40,343 nucleotides of DNA from an uncultured Eubacteriales bacterium (GTDB lineage Bacteria; Bacillota; Clostridia; Christensenellales; Aristaeellaceae). Below the pieces are notes generated by a model that saw only the letters and a list, made by a program, of their open reading frames with translations, was not told the origin of the DNA and ran no database searches. Position numbers and translations under genes: made by a program. The first letter of the stretch is position 1; each line of letters begins with the position of its first letter. The stretch is taken from assembly GCA_902777335.1 (NCBI GenBank), contig CACYTF010000025.1, forward strand, positions 1 through 40,343. The letters are read 5' to 3'. Below, piece by piece: positions 25,824 through 34,415 of the stretch.

Positions 25824-26735
25824 CTAAATCATACCAAGGTGTTTCAGATACATGACAACGCCTTCCTCCAACGTATGACACCTGACGCCCGTCGCGGTGA
25901 TGATCTTGTTGTTGTTGGCAATATTGTAGCGCGCATCCACGTTTCTGGCGCTTTGGTAATTGACATCCACCTTGAAGCCCATGCGATTGAACATCTGTAT
26001 GATCTCATTCTGCGAAGTGCCTATGCCTGTGGATATGTTGAAGGTCTGAAGACTGCCGTTGTAACGCAGCAGCGCTTCGATCATCGCGCATACATCTTCA
26101 ATATAGATATAGTCCCGTACTACGCTGCCGTCTCCCCAAACCTCCAGCGTCTGTTGGTGAAGGACGCTCTTGACCACAGCGTCGATAAAGCCGACGCCCT
26201 TCATATAATCCTGGCCCGGCCCATAGGGGTTTGTGATGCGACAGGAAGCGAAATGGGTTCCCTGTTGTTCGTTAAACGCGCGCATGGCCGTCTCCACGCA
26301 GGCCTTCACGCTGCCATAATGGTTGATGGGGCGCAATGGATCGGTTTCCTGAAATGGGCGATCATTGTAACGCCCGTACACCGTACCTGCCGAGGACAAG
26401 AACAACAGCTTTCCGCCCGTTCGGCTCAAGCGGTCAAACAATTTGATGGTCTGAAAAAAATCACCGCCATACCCGCGCAGATAGTTCTGATTCGAATTAC
26501 CGGGGTTTACCGTCGACAGCGCGTGTATTATCACGTCCTGGCCATCGGTCAGCACATCCAGCGCGCGATCTTCGAAAAAATCCCCTTCGATATAGCGCAC
26601 ACCGGAAACGCGAGTCGCCGGGGGCTGCCTGTCAAAAACCGACACACAATAACCCCTCTGGCTCAGGTAATACGACAGATTGTTCCCGATAAAGCCTCCG
26701 CCGCCCAGAATCATTGCATTACAGGTTTTGTTCAT
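25824..26735 (-). CDS. NAD-dependent epimerase/dehydratase (UDP-glucose 4-epimerase family)
   Basis: This 303-residue extended SDR protein begins [21 protein letters not shown] after a short leader, with the GxxGxxG loop. It has LSSAGTVYG, the catalytic YGSVKACVE (Tyr-x3-Lys), ITNPYGPGQ and [10 protein letters not shown], like GalE and related NDP-sugar epimerases. The substrate cannot be told from the sequence, but it probably makes a galactose- or other hexose-type precursor for the glycan. It overlaps the end of the upstream glycosyltransferase gene by 17 bases. AAGGAAG lies just before the ATG at 26735, rather close, so the start is a little uncertain. Confidence 0.85.
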   Translation of the reverse strand: MNKTCNAMILGGGGFIGNNLSYYLSQRGYCVSVFDRQPPATRVSGVRYIEGDFFEDRALDVLTDGQDVIIHALSTVNPGNSNQNYLRGYGGDFFQTIKLFDRLSRTGGKLLFLSSAGTVYGRYNDRPFQETDPLRPINHYGSVKACVETAMRAFNEQQGTHFASCRITNPYGPGQDYMKGVGFIDAVVKSVLHQQTLEVWGDGSVVRDYIYIEDVCAMIEALLRYNGSLQTFNISTGIGTSQNEIIQMFNRMGFKVDVNYQSARNVDARYNIANNNKIITATGVRCHTLEEGVVMYLKHLGMI

Positions 26736-27948
26736 CTTCCTTAATCCCCTCAACGATACTCCGATAGACCTTGTCTGTCTCACGGTCCCAATCGGTTGCG
26801 GCCGCAAACTTCAGGCCGGCTTCGCGCAGCGCTTTCAGCTTTTCGGGAGAATTCAGGTAATGCTCCAGAGCCTGGGCGATGTTCAATGGATCATTATCGA
26901 TGATGATGGCATTGCTCTCATTGACCATCCATGCATTGTTTTCATCGCCCTGGGTCGCTATAACCGAATTGGAAGCCATGACCTCCAAAGGCAGAAGCGA
27001 TAGATTGGTCAACGACATCACCAGGCAGATATCGCACTGTGCATACAGATCCGACAGCTGATCCAGCGGTACGCTTCCCGCGTTCAGATGAATGAACGGA
27101 ATATAGTAATTGCTCACGTCCCAGCCGGCAAATACCACCTCGATATCGGGTACGCGCTGGTACAGCTCAAGCAGCGCCAACAGACCCAGTTCAAAGGCGC
27201 GACGCGGTGTAACAGGGCGCGCATAGAAGAATATGCGTTTCTTGTTGTCCCTTTTTTCTGTGGCATGGTACAAATCCTTGTCATAGGAAAAATAAAAGCT
27301 CCGACAAGTCATGTTGAATTCGCTTTCCAATTTGTGCTTCAGCCAATCGCCTGCCGTGATTCCCCGGAAGCCGAATCGATAAGTATTGGCCGCCAGCATG
27401 TACTCTGAACCGACAGCATAGAAATACGACTCAAAGTCTTGCACAAAGTAGAATTTTGAGATCGTATTGTTGAAGCGCCGTACGAAATACGCTGTGGGCC
27501 ACGACGTCGCGACTATACCATGACAAAAGGGCATGTTCTCCACAGAGCAATGCACCTCAATGCCACTGTCCAGAATGGGATAGGCTTCAGACAGGAAACT
27601 CTTCAATGCCGCGTCGCTCAGGTAATTGACCGGTTGATCTACGTAAATCCTGTTCTTGATCCCCTTTCGTTCCAGAGCAGAGATGAAGCGGAAGATGTTT
27701 ATATGGCCGCCCGAGCCTCTGCCCATTTCGGGGATAACCCAGTTCAACTGGAGTTGACCTTCCTTGTTGGCTGTAAAATCCTTCTGGTTGAAGGGAAAGG
27801 TTTGCTTCTCAATCGCCATGCCAAACACCTGCTCGACATGCACAAGGGAAAAGCCATCCGGGCTGTCCATCACGGAATCAGGGATGCCGTGATGCTTCTT
27901 CAGATACCGTATACACTTCTTCAGAAACGCCCAATACTTCTTCATCAT
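26719..27948 (-). CDS. WsaF-like rhamnosyltransferase
   Basis: This 409-residue protein has a GT-B layout with the WsaF-like entry LNWVIPEMGRGSGGHINIFRFI (the GGH loop), ATSWPTAYFVRRF and KFYFVQDFESYFYAVGSEY in the N-terminal half. The donor-site half contains IFFYARPVTPRRAFELGL and a late SLTNLSLLPLEVMAS with the Glu expected of this fold. WsaF of Geobacillus S-layer glycan synthesis transfers L-rhamnose from dTDP-rhamnose. The adjacent rmlACBD genes fit that donor here. The start ATG at 27948 has GGAG nine bases upstream. The linkage and acceptor are unknown. Confidence 0.82.
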   Translation of the reverse strand: MMKKYWAFLKKCIRYLKKHHGIPDSVMDSPDGFSLVHVEQVFGMAIEKQTFPFNQKDFTANKEGQLQLNWVIPEMGRGSGGHINIFRFISALERKGIKNRIYVDQPVNYLSDAALKSFLSEAYPILDSGIEVHCSVENMPFCHGIVATSWPTAYFVRRFNNTISKFYFVQDFESYFYAVGSEYMLAANTYRFGFRGITAGDWLKHKLESEFNMTCRSFYFSYDKDLYHATEKRDNKKRIFFYARPVTPRRAFELGLLALLELYQRVPDIEVVFAGWDVSNYYIPFIHLNAGSVPLDQLSDLYAQCDICLVMSLTNLSLLPLEVMASNSVIATQGDENNAWMVNESNAIIIDNDPLNIAQALEHYLNSPEKLKALREAGLKFAAATDWDRETDKVYRSIVEGIKEDEQNL

Positions 27949-27969
27949 CGTGTATCACTCCCAGTCGAC

Positions 27970-28950
27970 TCATTTCTTCCGGTTTCTCTGTTGATATTGC
28001 TGCGAGAACAGTTTGTCCATCCGCCGTTGGGTTTTTTCCGGCATATCCGCGTACTTTCCGCCCAGATATCCGGCAATGTGACGGTCAGTATCCCGTCGAA
28101 TCGCGTAGACATACCAGTAGAGTTTATCCTTCAGCGACAGATCAGCATGATGAATGTACCGCAAATCACTGCGTATCAGCGCAGCTATGGCTCGAGGTAA
28201 TGCTCTGCCCCCCGGCACAATCCGATAACCGTGCAGTTCATACAGCCCTTTGTATTCATCGAAATAGCGCTTAAAATACTGTCTCAAGGGATAATTATGG
28301 GAATGATATACCGGCGCATGAGGACAATAGACCTTGTGATAGCCCAATTCCATCATCTTCTTGGTCCAGATCTGATCCTCGGCAAACTCCACGTCTTCAT
28401 AGGGGTATTGCTCGAAAACGGCACGACGGACACAGGCATTATTGTCCGATGAGTATGCGAGCAAGTGCCGATAGCCCTCGTCCTGAGCGTATCGTTGAGG
28501 ATCGTCAAGCCAATAATAGGTATTATCCATGCCAAATCCATTGAAGTGCATGGCGATATCCCGCGCGTCCAACAGGTTGCAGCCCGGATAGGTGTAGTGA
28601 ATACCAAAGCCCAGCACACATTTGTCATCGTTGCGAATGGCGCGTATCATCTGATCCATCCATTCGTCGGAAGCTGGCAGCGCATCCTGCGTTATGAACA
28701 TAATAAACTCGCCCGTGCCATGGGACGCCGCCAGGTTTCTCGTCCGTCCATGGCCAAATTCCGAAGGCTGGATCTGTATAAGCTTCACCTTCGGATACTT
28801 CTGTATGATCTTCAGCGTATCATCCACAGAGCCGGAATCCACGCAAATGACCTCGTATTCCAAGTCTGTCTTTTGGTTGAAAACGGCCTCCAAAACCCGG
28901 TCAAGCAGTTTGCCGCCATTTTTGGTCGGAATACATACTGATACGTCCAT
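27970..28950 (-). CDS. Glycosyltransferase family 2, probable rhamnosyltransferase
   Basis: This 326-residue GT-A enzyme starts MDVSVCIPTKNGGKLLDRVL and has VICVDSGSVDDT, GHGRTRNLAASHGTGEFIMFITQDALP (a TQDA metal site) and a later EDQIWTKKMMELGY. These segments are common to rhamnosyltransferase-type GT2 proteins such as those of rhamnan clusters. Its C-terminal third is basic and rich in Tyr and Arg. GGAGG precedes the ATG at 28950. It follows the methyltransferase/kinase gene by 21 bases and precedes the WsaF-like gene. With dTDP-rhamnose made in the same operon, it is a good candidate to build the rhamnose backbone. Confidence 0.85.
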   Translation of the reverse strand: MDVSVCIPTKNGGKLLDRVLEAVFNQKTDLEYEVICVDSGSVDDTLKIIQKYPKVKLIQIQPSEFGHGRTRNLAASHGTGEFIMFITQDALPASDEWMDQMIRAIRNDDKCVLGFGIHYTYPGCNLLDARDIAMHFNGFGMDNTYYWLDDPQRYAQDEGYRHLLAYSSDNNACVRRAVFEQYPYEDVEFAEDQIWTKKMMELGYHKVYCPHAPVYHSHNYPLRQYFKRYFDEYKGLYELHGYRIVPGGRALPRAIAALIRSDLRYIHHADLSLKDKLYWYVYAIRRDTDRHIAGYLGGKYADMPEKTQRRMDKLFSQQYQQRNRKK

Positions 28951-28971
28951 TGCTTCCTCCGTCTTCAGCTG

Positions 28972-30984
28972 TCAATGTCTGCGCCAAAATGGCGTGCGCT
29001 TTCTGATGAGCTCCTCCAACTCTGCCCGCGTCGTCTGCAGGGCGGACTCCGCCGCAGAAATGCGTTTCCATAACTCATCATTGGCTGCGTGATATTCGTC
29101 GCGCTGCCGCGTCAGTTCCGCCGACGCTTCGCTCTGCGCGTCCAGCGCTTTCCGGTACTCGTCGCGCTGCCGCGTCAGCTCCGCCGACGCTTCGCTCTGC
29201 TTGTTCAGGGCCTCCCTGTAGATCTGCAAATCATCGCTGAACCTTTGGACCTTCCGAACCGCGTCCAGCATAACGTCTGTGGTAACCGACCCAGTCTGCT
29301 CCGAATATACCTTGTTCCTGAACTGCTCCAATTTGTTATTCTCTCCGGATACAAAGGATTGGAAGCGCAGCTCCATCCGGAAAAAGCCTTCCCGCAATCC
29401 CTCGTCAATCCCGATCCGATCCCATATCTGATCGCGCGTCTGTTCTGGGAATGCCACCATACTGGAATTGACCAACAGCGCCCGATACAGTATAAAGGAC
29501 AGCGGTACGGCAAAGGGCATCACCCACTCATAATCGACGATCGCATAGCTCTTATCGGCCTTGACAAAGACATTGTCAAAGTTCATATCCAGATCTGAAA
29601 CCGTCAACGCTTCAAGTCCCTCAGGCAACCGGACTTCACCAAACAGTTGGCGAAACGCATCGGTCTCATGAAACTCACCTGTGCCGAACGCTTCAATCAG
29701 CGCGTCCCTGAACCGGAGGATTGTCGCACAGAATCCATCCGCATCCGTATTGAGCCGGGACAGCACATCGCGAATCGTCTCTTCCGCAAAAAACGGAAAG
29801 TCCACTGTGCCGTCGTCGTTCACCCGACATGGCGCAATTTCAACGGTCGCCCCTGGCCTGAGCGCCCGAGCAAGCGCTTCGCGACACTTCTCCATATGGC
29901 GCAAATGCGCTTTCGCTTTCTCTGACGCGGCCTTTTTTCGCACGATCATGCCATTGGGGCTGTCCAAGATCAAAGTATGATGTCGATACTCCGGCTTCCG
30001 CTCAACCGAGGATTTTACGTATACAACCGTTTCGGTTTGCGTCGTTTTCCGTTTTGTCAGCCTTGCGAGAAAGGAATTCATGCATTCCGCGCCAAGGCCT
30101 GCTTCGATCAGCGTGTCCGCGACTCGTTCCTCGTCAAACAACTGCATGCGCGTGGCGTCAAAGTGATGCCAGTTGCGATTCAGTTCGCCCTTAACGGGTA
30201 ATCTCGCATCTGAAAAAACCTTGATCGGGAATTTATAATCCGGATAGGGATAATAAAAATCATATTCAAAGCCACAGGCGGCGAACAGCTTCGCCAGCTT
30301 TTGACGGCTGAAGGTCAGGGGCCCGTCATGATGCGGGTAACCCTCCACGCCTTCAAAAAACCTCCCTGTATGGTCTTCGCGGCAGCCCGCCAGATACTTG
30401 AGCCCAAGCTGGTTTTCAATCGCCACCAGCATCTCGGCATCCGGGTTCATTATCGCTTTGATGCACTCGAGCATATGCTTTTGCGGCTCAGGCGCTTCCG
30501 AGAACATCGCCGCATACTCAAGAGCGCCGATCAACAGCACGTAGTCAAACTTCTCTTCTGCGTGCTTCAGTACATCTTCAATCGCGCCGACGTAGATCTC
30601 CAGCCCATCGCAGTCTGCATGTCTATAGGCGTTGATGCGGCAGCGCCGCAGGGAAAGGTCAACAGCGCAGACCTCCAGGCCGCGGTTCAGCAGCGCACCT
30701 GTAATGGCGCCACACCCTGCTCCAAGCTCCAACACCCGCGAACCTCTGCGAAACGGATACCAGAAAACAAGGTTTTCCCGTATCAAAGACAGGTGATACA
30801 GCAGAGGCCAGGAGCCCTCGCGCATGATGATCTCGTTAAACTCATCCGGCAGATGTTGCTGTACGATATCGAGCAGTTGGTTCTCTGTTTCGTCTCCATC
30901 GGAATACAGATCGTTGCCGTTATACCACTGCTTGTTCAATCGCACTTTACCGATTGTCTCGAAAACTTCCGTCATATTGATCAT
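28972..30984 (-). CDS. WbdD-like methyltransferase/kinase/coiled-coil chain terminator
   Basis: This 670-residue protein has three parts. Residues about 75-245 are a SAM methyltransferase with VLELGAGCGAITG (84-96) and an acidic second strand (VCAVDLS). Residues about 335-545 look like an aminoglycoside-phosphotransferase-type kinase: the catalytic-loop-like SDLDMNFDN (Asp466, Asn471) and VDYEW with Asp484 as the metal ligand. Residues about 575-662 are a predicted coiled coil with two 21-residue repeats. The same order occurs in WbdD of E. coli O8/O9a, which caps a growing polymer with phosphate and methyl and whose coiled coil sets chain length. The gene overlaps wzt by four bases (ATGA). 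An alternative start is the ATG at 30975. Methyltransferase is sure, the kinase likely, chain termination inferred. Confidence 0.75.
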   Translation of the reverse strand: MINMTEVFETIGKVRLNKQWYNGNDLYSDGDETENQLLDIVQQHLPDEFNEIIMREGSWPLLYHLSLIRENLVFWYPFRRGSRVLELGAGCGAITGALLNRGLEVCAVDLSLRRCRINAYRHADCDGLEIYVGAIEDVLKHAEEKFDYVLLIGALEYAAMFSEAPEPQKHMLECIKAIMNPDAEMLVAIENQLGLKYLAGCREDHTGRFFEGVEGYPHHDGPLTFSRQKLAKLFAACGFEYDFYYPYPDYKFPIKVFSDARLPVKGELNRNWHHFDATRMQLFDEERVADTLIEAGLGAECMNSFLARLTKRKTTQTETVVYVKSSVERKPEYRHHTLILDSPNGMIVRKKAASEKAKAHLRHMEKCREALARALRPGATVEIAPCRVNDDGTVDFPFFAEETIRDVLSRLNTDADGFCATILRFRDALIEAFGTGEFHETDAFRQLFGEVRLPEGLEALTVSDLDMNFDNVFVKADKSYAIVDYEWVMPFAVPLSFILYRALLVNSSMVAFPEQTRDQIWDRIGIDEGLREGFFRMELRFQSFVSGENNKLEQFRNKVYSEQTGSVTTDVMLDAVRKVQRFSDDLQIYREALNKQSEASAELTRQRDEYRKALDAQSEASAELTRQRDEYHAANDELWKRISAAESALQTTRAELEELIRKRTPFWRRH
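29096..29199. repeat. 63-bp direct repeat inside the coiled-coil region
   Basis: A 41-bp block beginning TCGTCGCGCTGCCGCGTCAG occurs at 29096-29136 and again at 29159-29199 with one mismatch, a period of 63 bp. It encodes the protein repeat QSEASAELTRQRDEY plus six more residues, so one unit is 21 residues. That is exactly three heptads, and gain or loss of a unit would keep both the reading frame and the coiled-coil register. Confidence 0.9.
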
Positions 30985-32282
30985 GCCTCTGGCCTTTTCA
31001 CATTTTCATAGGTAACCGTCGATTCCACGTCATAGACGCCGATGGTATTGTAGTCGGAGATGACCTGCAGATGGCAGATATCATAGAGCCTGTGATGAAC
31101 CTGAAGCTCCTCGCCAAGATAACTCGTCGCCCCAAGCGAAAGGAAGTATTGACCGCCCTGTAAGCGCATGACCTGTTTGAATCTGACCATACCGCTCATG
31201 CCGGCCTCGGTCTTTTCCAACGTCTGGCCCTCCAGCATGGTATTTGTCCCGCACAGATCGGTTCCCTTCGGGTCCTTGATCGTGAAGGCGAATATCGGGT
31301 TGTTCACCCTTTTGTTAAAGTGAAATTTCATCACGATGGCGTAGTTTGAACCTTTTGTCAAAATGCTGGATACTTCGCCGGCATCGTTGACAATGCCGAA
31401 ATCGTCTATGACGATGTCCCGGTCGCCGTATTCGACATAATTCGGGTTCTGCAGCACCGCGTTTTTCATCACAACAAGCTCGGCCTTTGCAGGCTGATCG
31501 TCGGCTCGAACGCGCTCTTCTTTCACAGTGGCAAGGCCGTTATCCTCATCATATTGATCCACCAGTATCTTGCGATAAATATCCACCACCGTTTTACAAT
31601 CGCCCAAGGCCACCTGCTTTCCCTTGTGAAGCAACAGACAGCGGTTGCAGTATTTGATGACGCTGCTCAAATCGTGGGAAACGAACAGTATTGTCTTTCC
31701 CTTTTGCATGAATTCATCAAACTTGCGGTAGCACTTTGTCTGGAAAAAGATGTCCCCGACGCTCAGTGCTTCGTCAATGATCAGTATATCCGGGTCCACG
31801 TTTATGGCGACCGCGAACGCAAGGCGCGCAAACATGCCGCTGGAATAGATCTTGACAGGCTGATTGATAAACTCGCCGATCTCCGCGAAGTCGGCGATCT
31901 GCGGTATGCGTTCGCGCATTTCCTCCTCGGAATAGCCCATGATTTTTCCGTTCAGTATGATGTTTTCAATGCCCGTGTACTCTCCATTAAACCCCGCACC
32001 AAGCTCCAGCAATGCGCTGATCTTTCCATCGACATAGACGGTGCCTCCTGTCGGTTGCAGCACGCCTGTGATGATCTTCAGCAGCGTCGATTTCCCAGAG
32101 CCATTTGTGCCGATAATGCCAAGACACTCACCCGTTGAAAGATCGAAGCTGATGTCTTCAAGCGCTGTAAACTGACTGTGGAGGCTGCGATGGCTAAAGG
32201 ATATTGCTTCCTTGAAACGATCGCTGCCCTTTTTATAGGTATTGTAAGTCTTGTTGATATGCGACACTTCAATGATGGGCAT
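30981..32282 (-). CDS. wzt: ABC polysaccharide exporter ATPase with C-terminal Wzt domain
   Basis: This 433-residue protein has an ABC domain with Walker A GTNGSGKST (58-66), signature IYSSGMFARLAFA (145-157), Walker B ILIIDEA (166-172) and the switch SHD (202-204). After about residue 250 comes an extra beta-rich domain to the end (FAFTIKDPKGTDLCGTN and QVMRLQGGQYFLSLG are visible). This is the Wzt C-terminal type that in E. coli O9a binds the capped end of the polymer before export. It pairs with the permease gene 19 bases upstream and overlaps the methyltransferase/kinase gene downstream. Energy for export of the finished polysaccharide is its job. The ATG at 32282 has AGGA nearby. Confidence 0.92.
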   Translation of the reverse strand: MPIIEVSHINKTYNTYKKGSDRFKEAISFSHRSLHSQFTALEDISFDLSTGECLGIIGTNGSGKSTLLKIITGVLQPTGGTVYVDGKISALLELGAGFNGEYTGIENIILNGKIMGYSEEEMRERIPQIADFAEIGEFINQPVKIYSSGMFARLAFAVAINVDPDILIIDEALSVGDIFFQTKCYRKFDEFMQKGKTILFVSHDLSSVIKYCNRCLLLHKGKQVALGDCKTVVDIYRKILVDQYDEDNGLATVKEERVRADDQPAKAELVVMKNAVLQNPNYVEYGDRDIVIDDFGIVNDAGEVSSILTKGSNYAIVMKFHFNKRVNNPIFAFTIKDPKGTDLCGTNTMLEGQTLEKTEAGMSGMVRFKQVMRLQGGQYFLSLGATSYLGEELQVHHRLYDICHLQVISDYNTIGVYDVESTVTYENVKRPEA

Positions 32283-32301
32283 CTATCCTTATCCTTCCTT
32301 A

Positions 32302-33114
32302 TCATATGATATCGGCAAAATGCACCTGCAGCTTGTTAAACAGTTTATTGCCAATGTAGGTCAACAGCAGCGTGATGGCCCAGAAATAGAGCGTCATCCC
32401 GATATCCTCGAAGAACCATCCACCGTTCATGTATGCCTGACGATAGCCGTCGATCAGATAGTACAACGGGTTGAGCTTGAATATCATAACGATCTGTGGA
32501 GGCAGCATTGAGATGTCCCACATGACCGGACAGGCCCACATCAGTACCATGAGCAGGATCTCGAGCAGCTGAGTAAAATCACGAAAGAAGGGAACCACTG
32601 CGCAATTGATCTTGGCGCAGGCGATGCAGATGCAGAAGCTACAGATCATATAGTACGGAATCTGAAGCATGGACCAGCACAGCGGGAGCCTCCACAGCAG
32701 GTACAAAAACATAACAAAAACCACAAAAAAGCAGTGCACAATTCCGGAGGATACCACTTTTACCACAGGCAGTATTTCAATATCGAACTTCACCTTTTTA
32801 ACCAGGTATGAATACTCCAGCAGTGCGTTAGCCCCAGACATTGCCCCGTCTGAGAAGAAAAACCATGCAATCATACCCGGAAGCAGCCAGAAGGCATAGG
32901 GATAGCTGTTCCCGGCCGGAGCTGCCCTTGCAATGATGGAAAACACAAAGATATAAACGCATGCCTGGACGATCGGCTTGATAAAAGCCCATGCCACTCC
33001 CAGCTGTGAGCTCGCATATTTGCTTTTGAAATCATTGCCCGCCAAAGAGAGTATCAAAGGCACCTGTGAACCGATCTTACGCGCCGGTTCCTTTCCGTTC
33101 TTATTCGATTCCAA
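32302..33114 (-). CDS. wzm: ABC-2 polysaccharide export permease
   Basis: This 270-residue membrane protein has six helices in the ABC-2 permease pattern. SLAGNDFKSKYASSQLGVAWAFIKP near the N-terminus is the classic cytoplasmic amphipathic helix and first membrane entry of Wzm/TagG-type proteins. LLPGMIAWFFFSDG, ISMLPPQIV and NPLYYLIDGYRQAY are also family features. It forms the channel with the Wzt ATPase encoded next. No ATG fits the N-terminus. A TTG at 33114, with AAGGAG about 13 bases before it, is the most plausible start. The gene lies 61 bases downstream of a glycosyltransferase gene, which I read as an in-operon gap. Confidence 0.9.
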   Translation of the reverse strand: MESNKNGKEPARKIGSQVPLILSLAGNDFKSKYASSQLGVAWAFIKPIVQACVYIFVFSIIARAAPAGNSYPYAFWLLPGMIAWFFFSDGAMSGANALLEYSYLVKKVKFDIEILPVVKVVSSGIVHCFFVVFVMFLYLLWRLPLCWSMLQIPYYMICSFCICIACAKINCAVVPFFRDFTQLLEILLMVLMWACPVMWDISMLPPQIVMIFKLNPLYYLIDGYRQAYMNGGWFFEDIGMTLYFWAITLLLTYIGNKLFNKLQVHFADII

Positions 33115-33175
33115 AGCGGACCGAATCTCCTTTCCGTCGGATGAACTCCATTGTATTCTTCAGGGTTGCCGTCTG

Positions 33176-34351
33176 TCAGGACCCGCGCACTTTCCGCCAT
33201 ACCGCGCCGATCGCGCCCTTTACGCCATAGCCCTGGATCTTGGTGGACAGGCGCTGTTGCATGTTCCAAGCCTTCATCCAACCCAGGCCCGGGTGTCTGA
33301 TTTCCCGCGCGGGCTTCAGCGCGACCGGCTCCGGCAGGCATGCCGCCAGCTGCGCGGCGCTCCGCGGAACGCTGAGCGCTTCCCGGGCGCACTGTATCGC
33401 CCGCTCGCGATAGCGTTCGCGCCGGTCCGGATCTTCGATCAACCCTTCTATCGCCCGGGTCCAGCTCTGCGGGGTGTTGTCGCAGAACACCGCGCATTCC
33501 CCAAAGGCCTTGATCCGGGTGTAGGGGTAGACCTCCGAGAAAACGCCCACGATGCCCGCCGCCGCGTACTCGCTGAACTTATTGTAATGCTTGCAGGCGT
33601 GAAACGGCGTGTCGGGCATCGGCGCAAGGCCGATGTCCCACTGAAGCGCGTTCAGCGTCTGACGATAGCCGTCGTAGGATTCCGTGTAGGGGATGCACCT
33701 GGCGCCCAGCTTTTCCGCGACGGACGGGATAGCGCCGAAGAACTCAAACGCCACCCTGTCGCCGTATTTCTCGTGTATCGCGGTCAGCGCCTGTCCCAGG
33801 ATCCGGTCGATATCCTGGGGCCGGTCGATGGAACCGGCGAAGCCGATGCGGACCGGTCCCTCCGAACGTCGGGGCGTGTATTCCACCGGATCGATGGCCG
33901 GCTCCTCCAGCTGGATCGGCCGCTTTCCGTCCGCGGCGTATTTTTCCAGCAATCGGGGCGACGGCGAGATCAGGGCGTTGCTCCAGCCCAACATCCTCAG
34001 CACGTTGCCCCGTATCTTCTCCTGGCCGAAATAGGCGGCGCTGCTGGCATCCGGCGTGATATTCGGCAGGTCGTCGTCGAGTATGTAGATCAGGTACTTG
34101 CCGGCGCTGTGCAGCATCTCCGTCACCCGGTTTTCATACCAGCTGTCCAGCCTGCCCAGCAGCACGACATCCGCCCAGTTCATGTCCCCGACGGACAGTG
34201 CCAGCTCCTGAACCGCGCGGTATTCCAGCTTCCCTTGCTCCGCGAGCCATTCGAGCTGGCAATGGCCGCACAGGCGGATGGAGGGGATCAGCACCCGGTA
34301 GATCAACAGCACGTGCAGCTTGCGTCCCTCGGTTTTCGACGTCCCCGTCAT
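33176..34351 (-). CDS. Glycosyltransferase, GT-B (family 4-like)
   Basis: This 391-residue protein has a GT-B-like layout. An N-terminal half contains ILDDDLPNITPD, and the C-terminal half holds RIGFAGSIDRPQDIDRIL, then IGLAPMPDTPFHACKHYNKFSEYAAAG, which matches the donor-site region of family 4-type transferases (the Lys and Glu pattern KxxKFSEYAAAG). The donor is unknown. The gene is GC-rich and lies between a GT2 gene and wzm. Its start ATG at 34351 has no strong ribosome binding site, and the upstream gene stop is 64 bases away. It likely adds one of the first sugars after the initiating step, because it lies early in the operon, but that is a weak inference. Confidence 0.78.
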   Translation of the reverse strand: MTGTSKTEGRKLHVLLIYRVLIPSIRLCGHCQLEWLAEQGKLEYRAVQELALSVGDMNWADVVLLGRLDSWYENRVTEMLHSAGKYLIYILDDDLPNITPDASSAAYFGQEKIRGNVLRMLGWSNALISPSPRLLEKYAADGKRPIQLEEPAIDPVEYTPRRSEGPVRIGFAGSIDRPQDIDRILGQALTAIHEKYGDRVAFEFFGAIPSVAEKLGARCIPYTESYDGYRQTLNALQWDIGLAPMPDTPFHACKHYNKFSEYAAAGIVGVFSEVYPYTRIKAFGECAVFCDNTPQSWTRAIEGLIEDPDRRERYRERAIQCAREALSVPRSAAQLAACLPEPVALKPAREIRHPGLGWMKAWNMQQRLSTKIQGYGVKGAIGAVWRKVRGS

Positions 34352-34415
34352 GCGATCGCCTCCGCGGCGTGGGCGTCGCAGGCCTTCGGGAATCCGTTTG
34401 ACGCCATCTTTTCCA

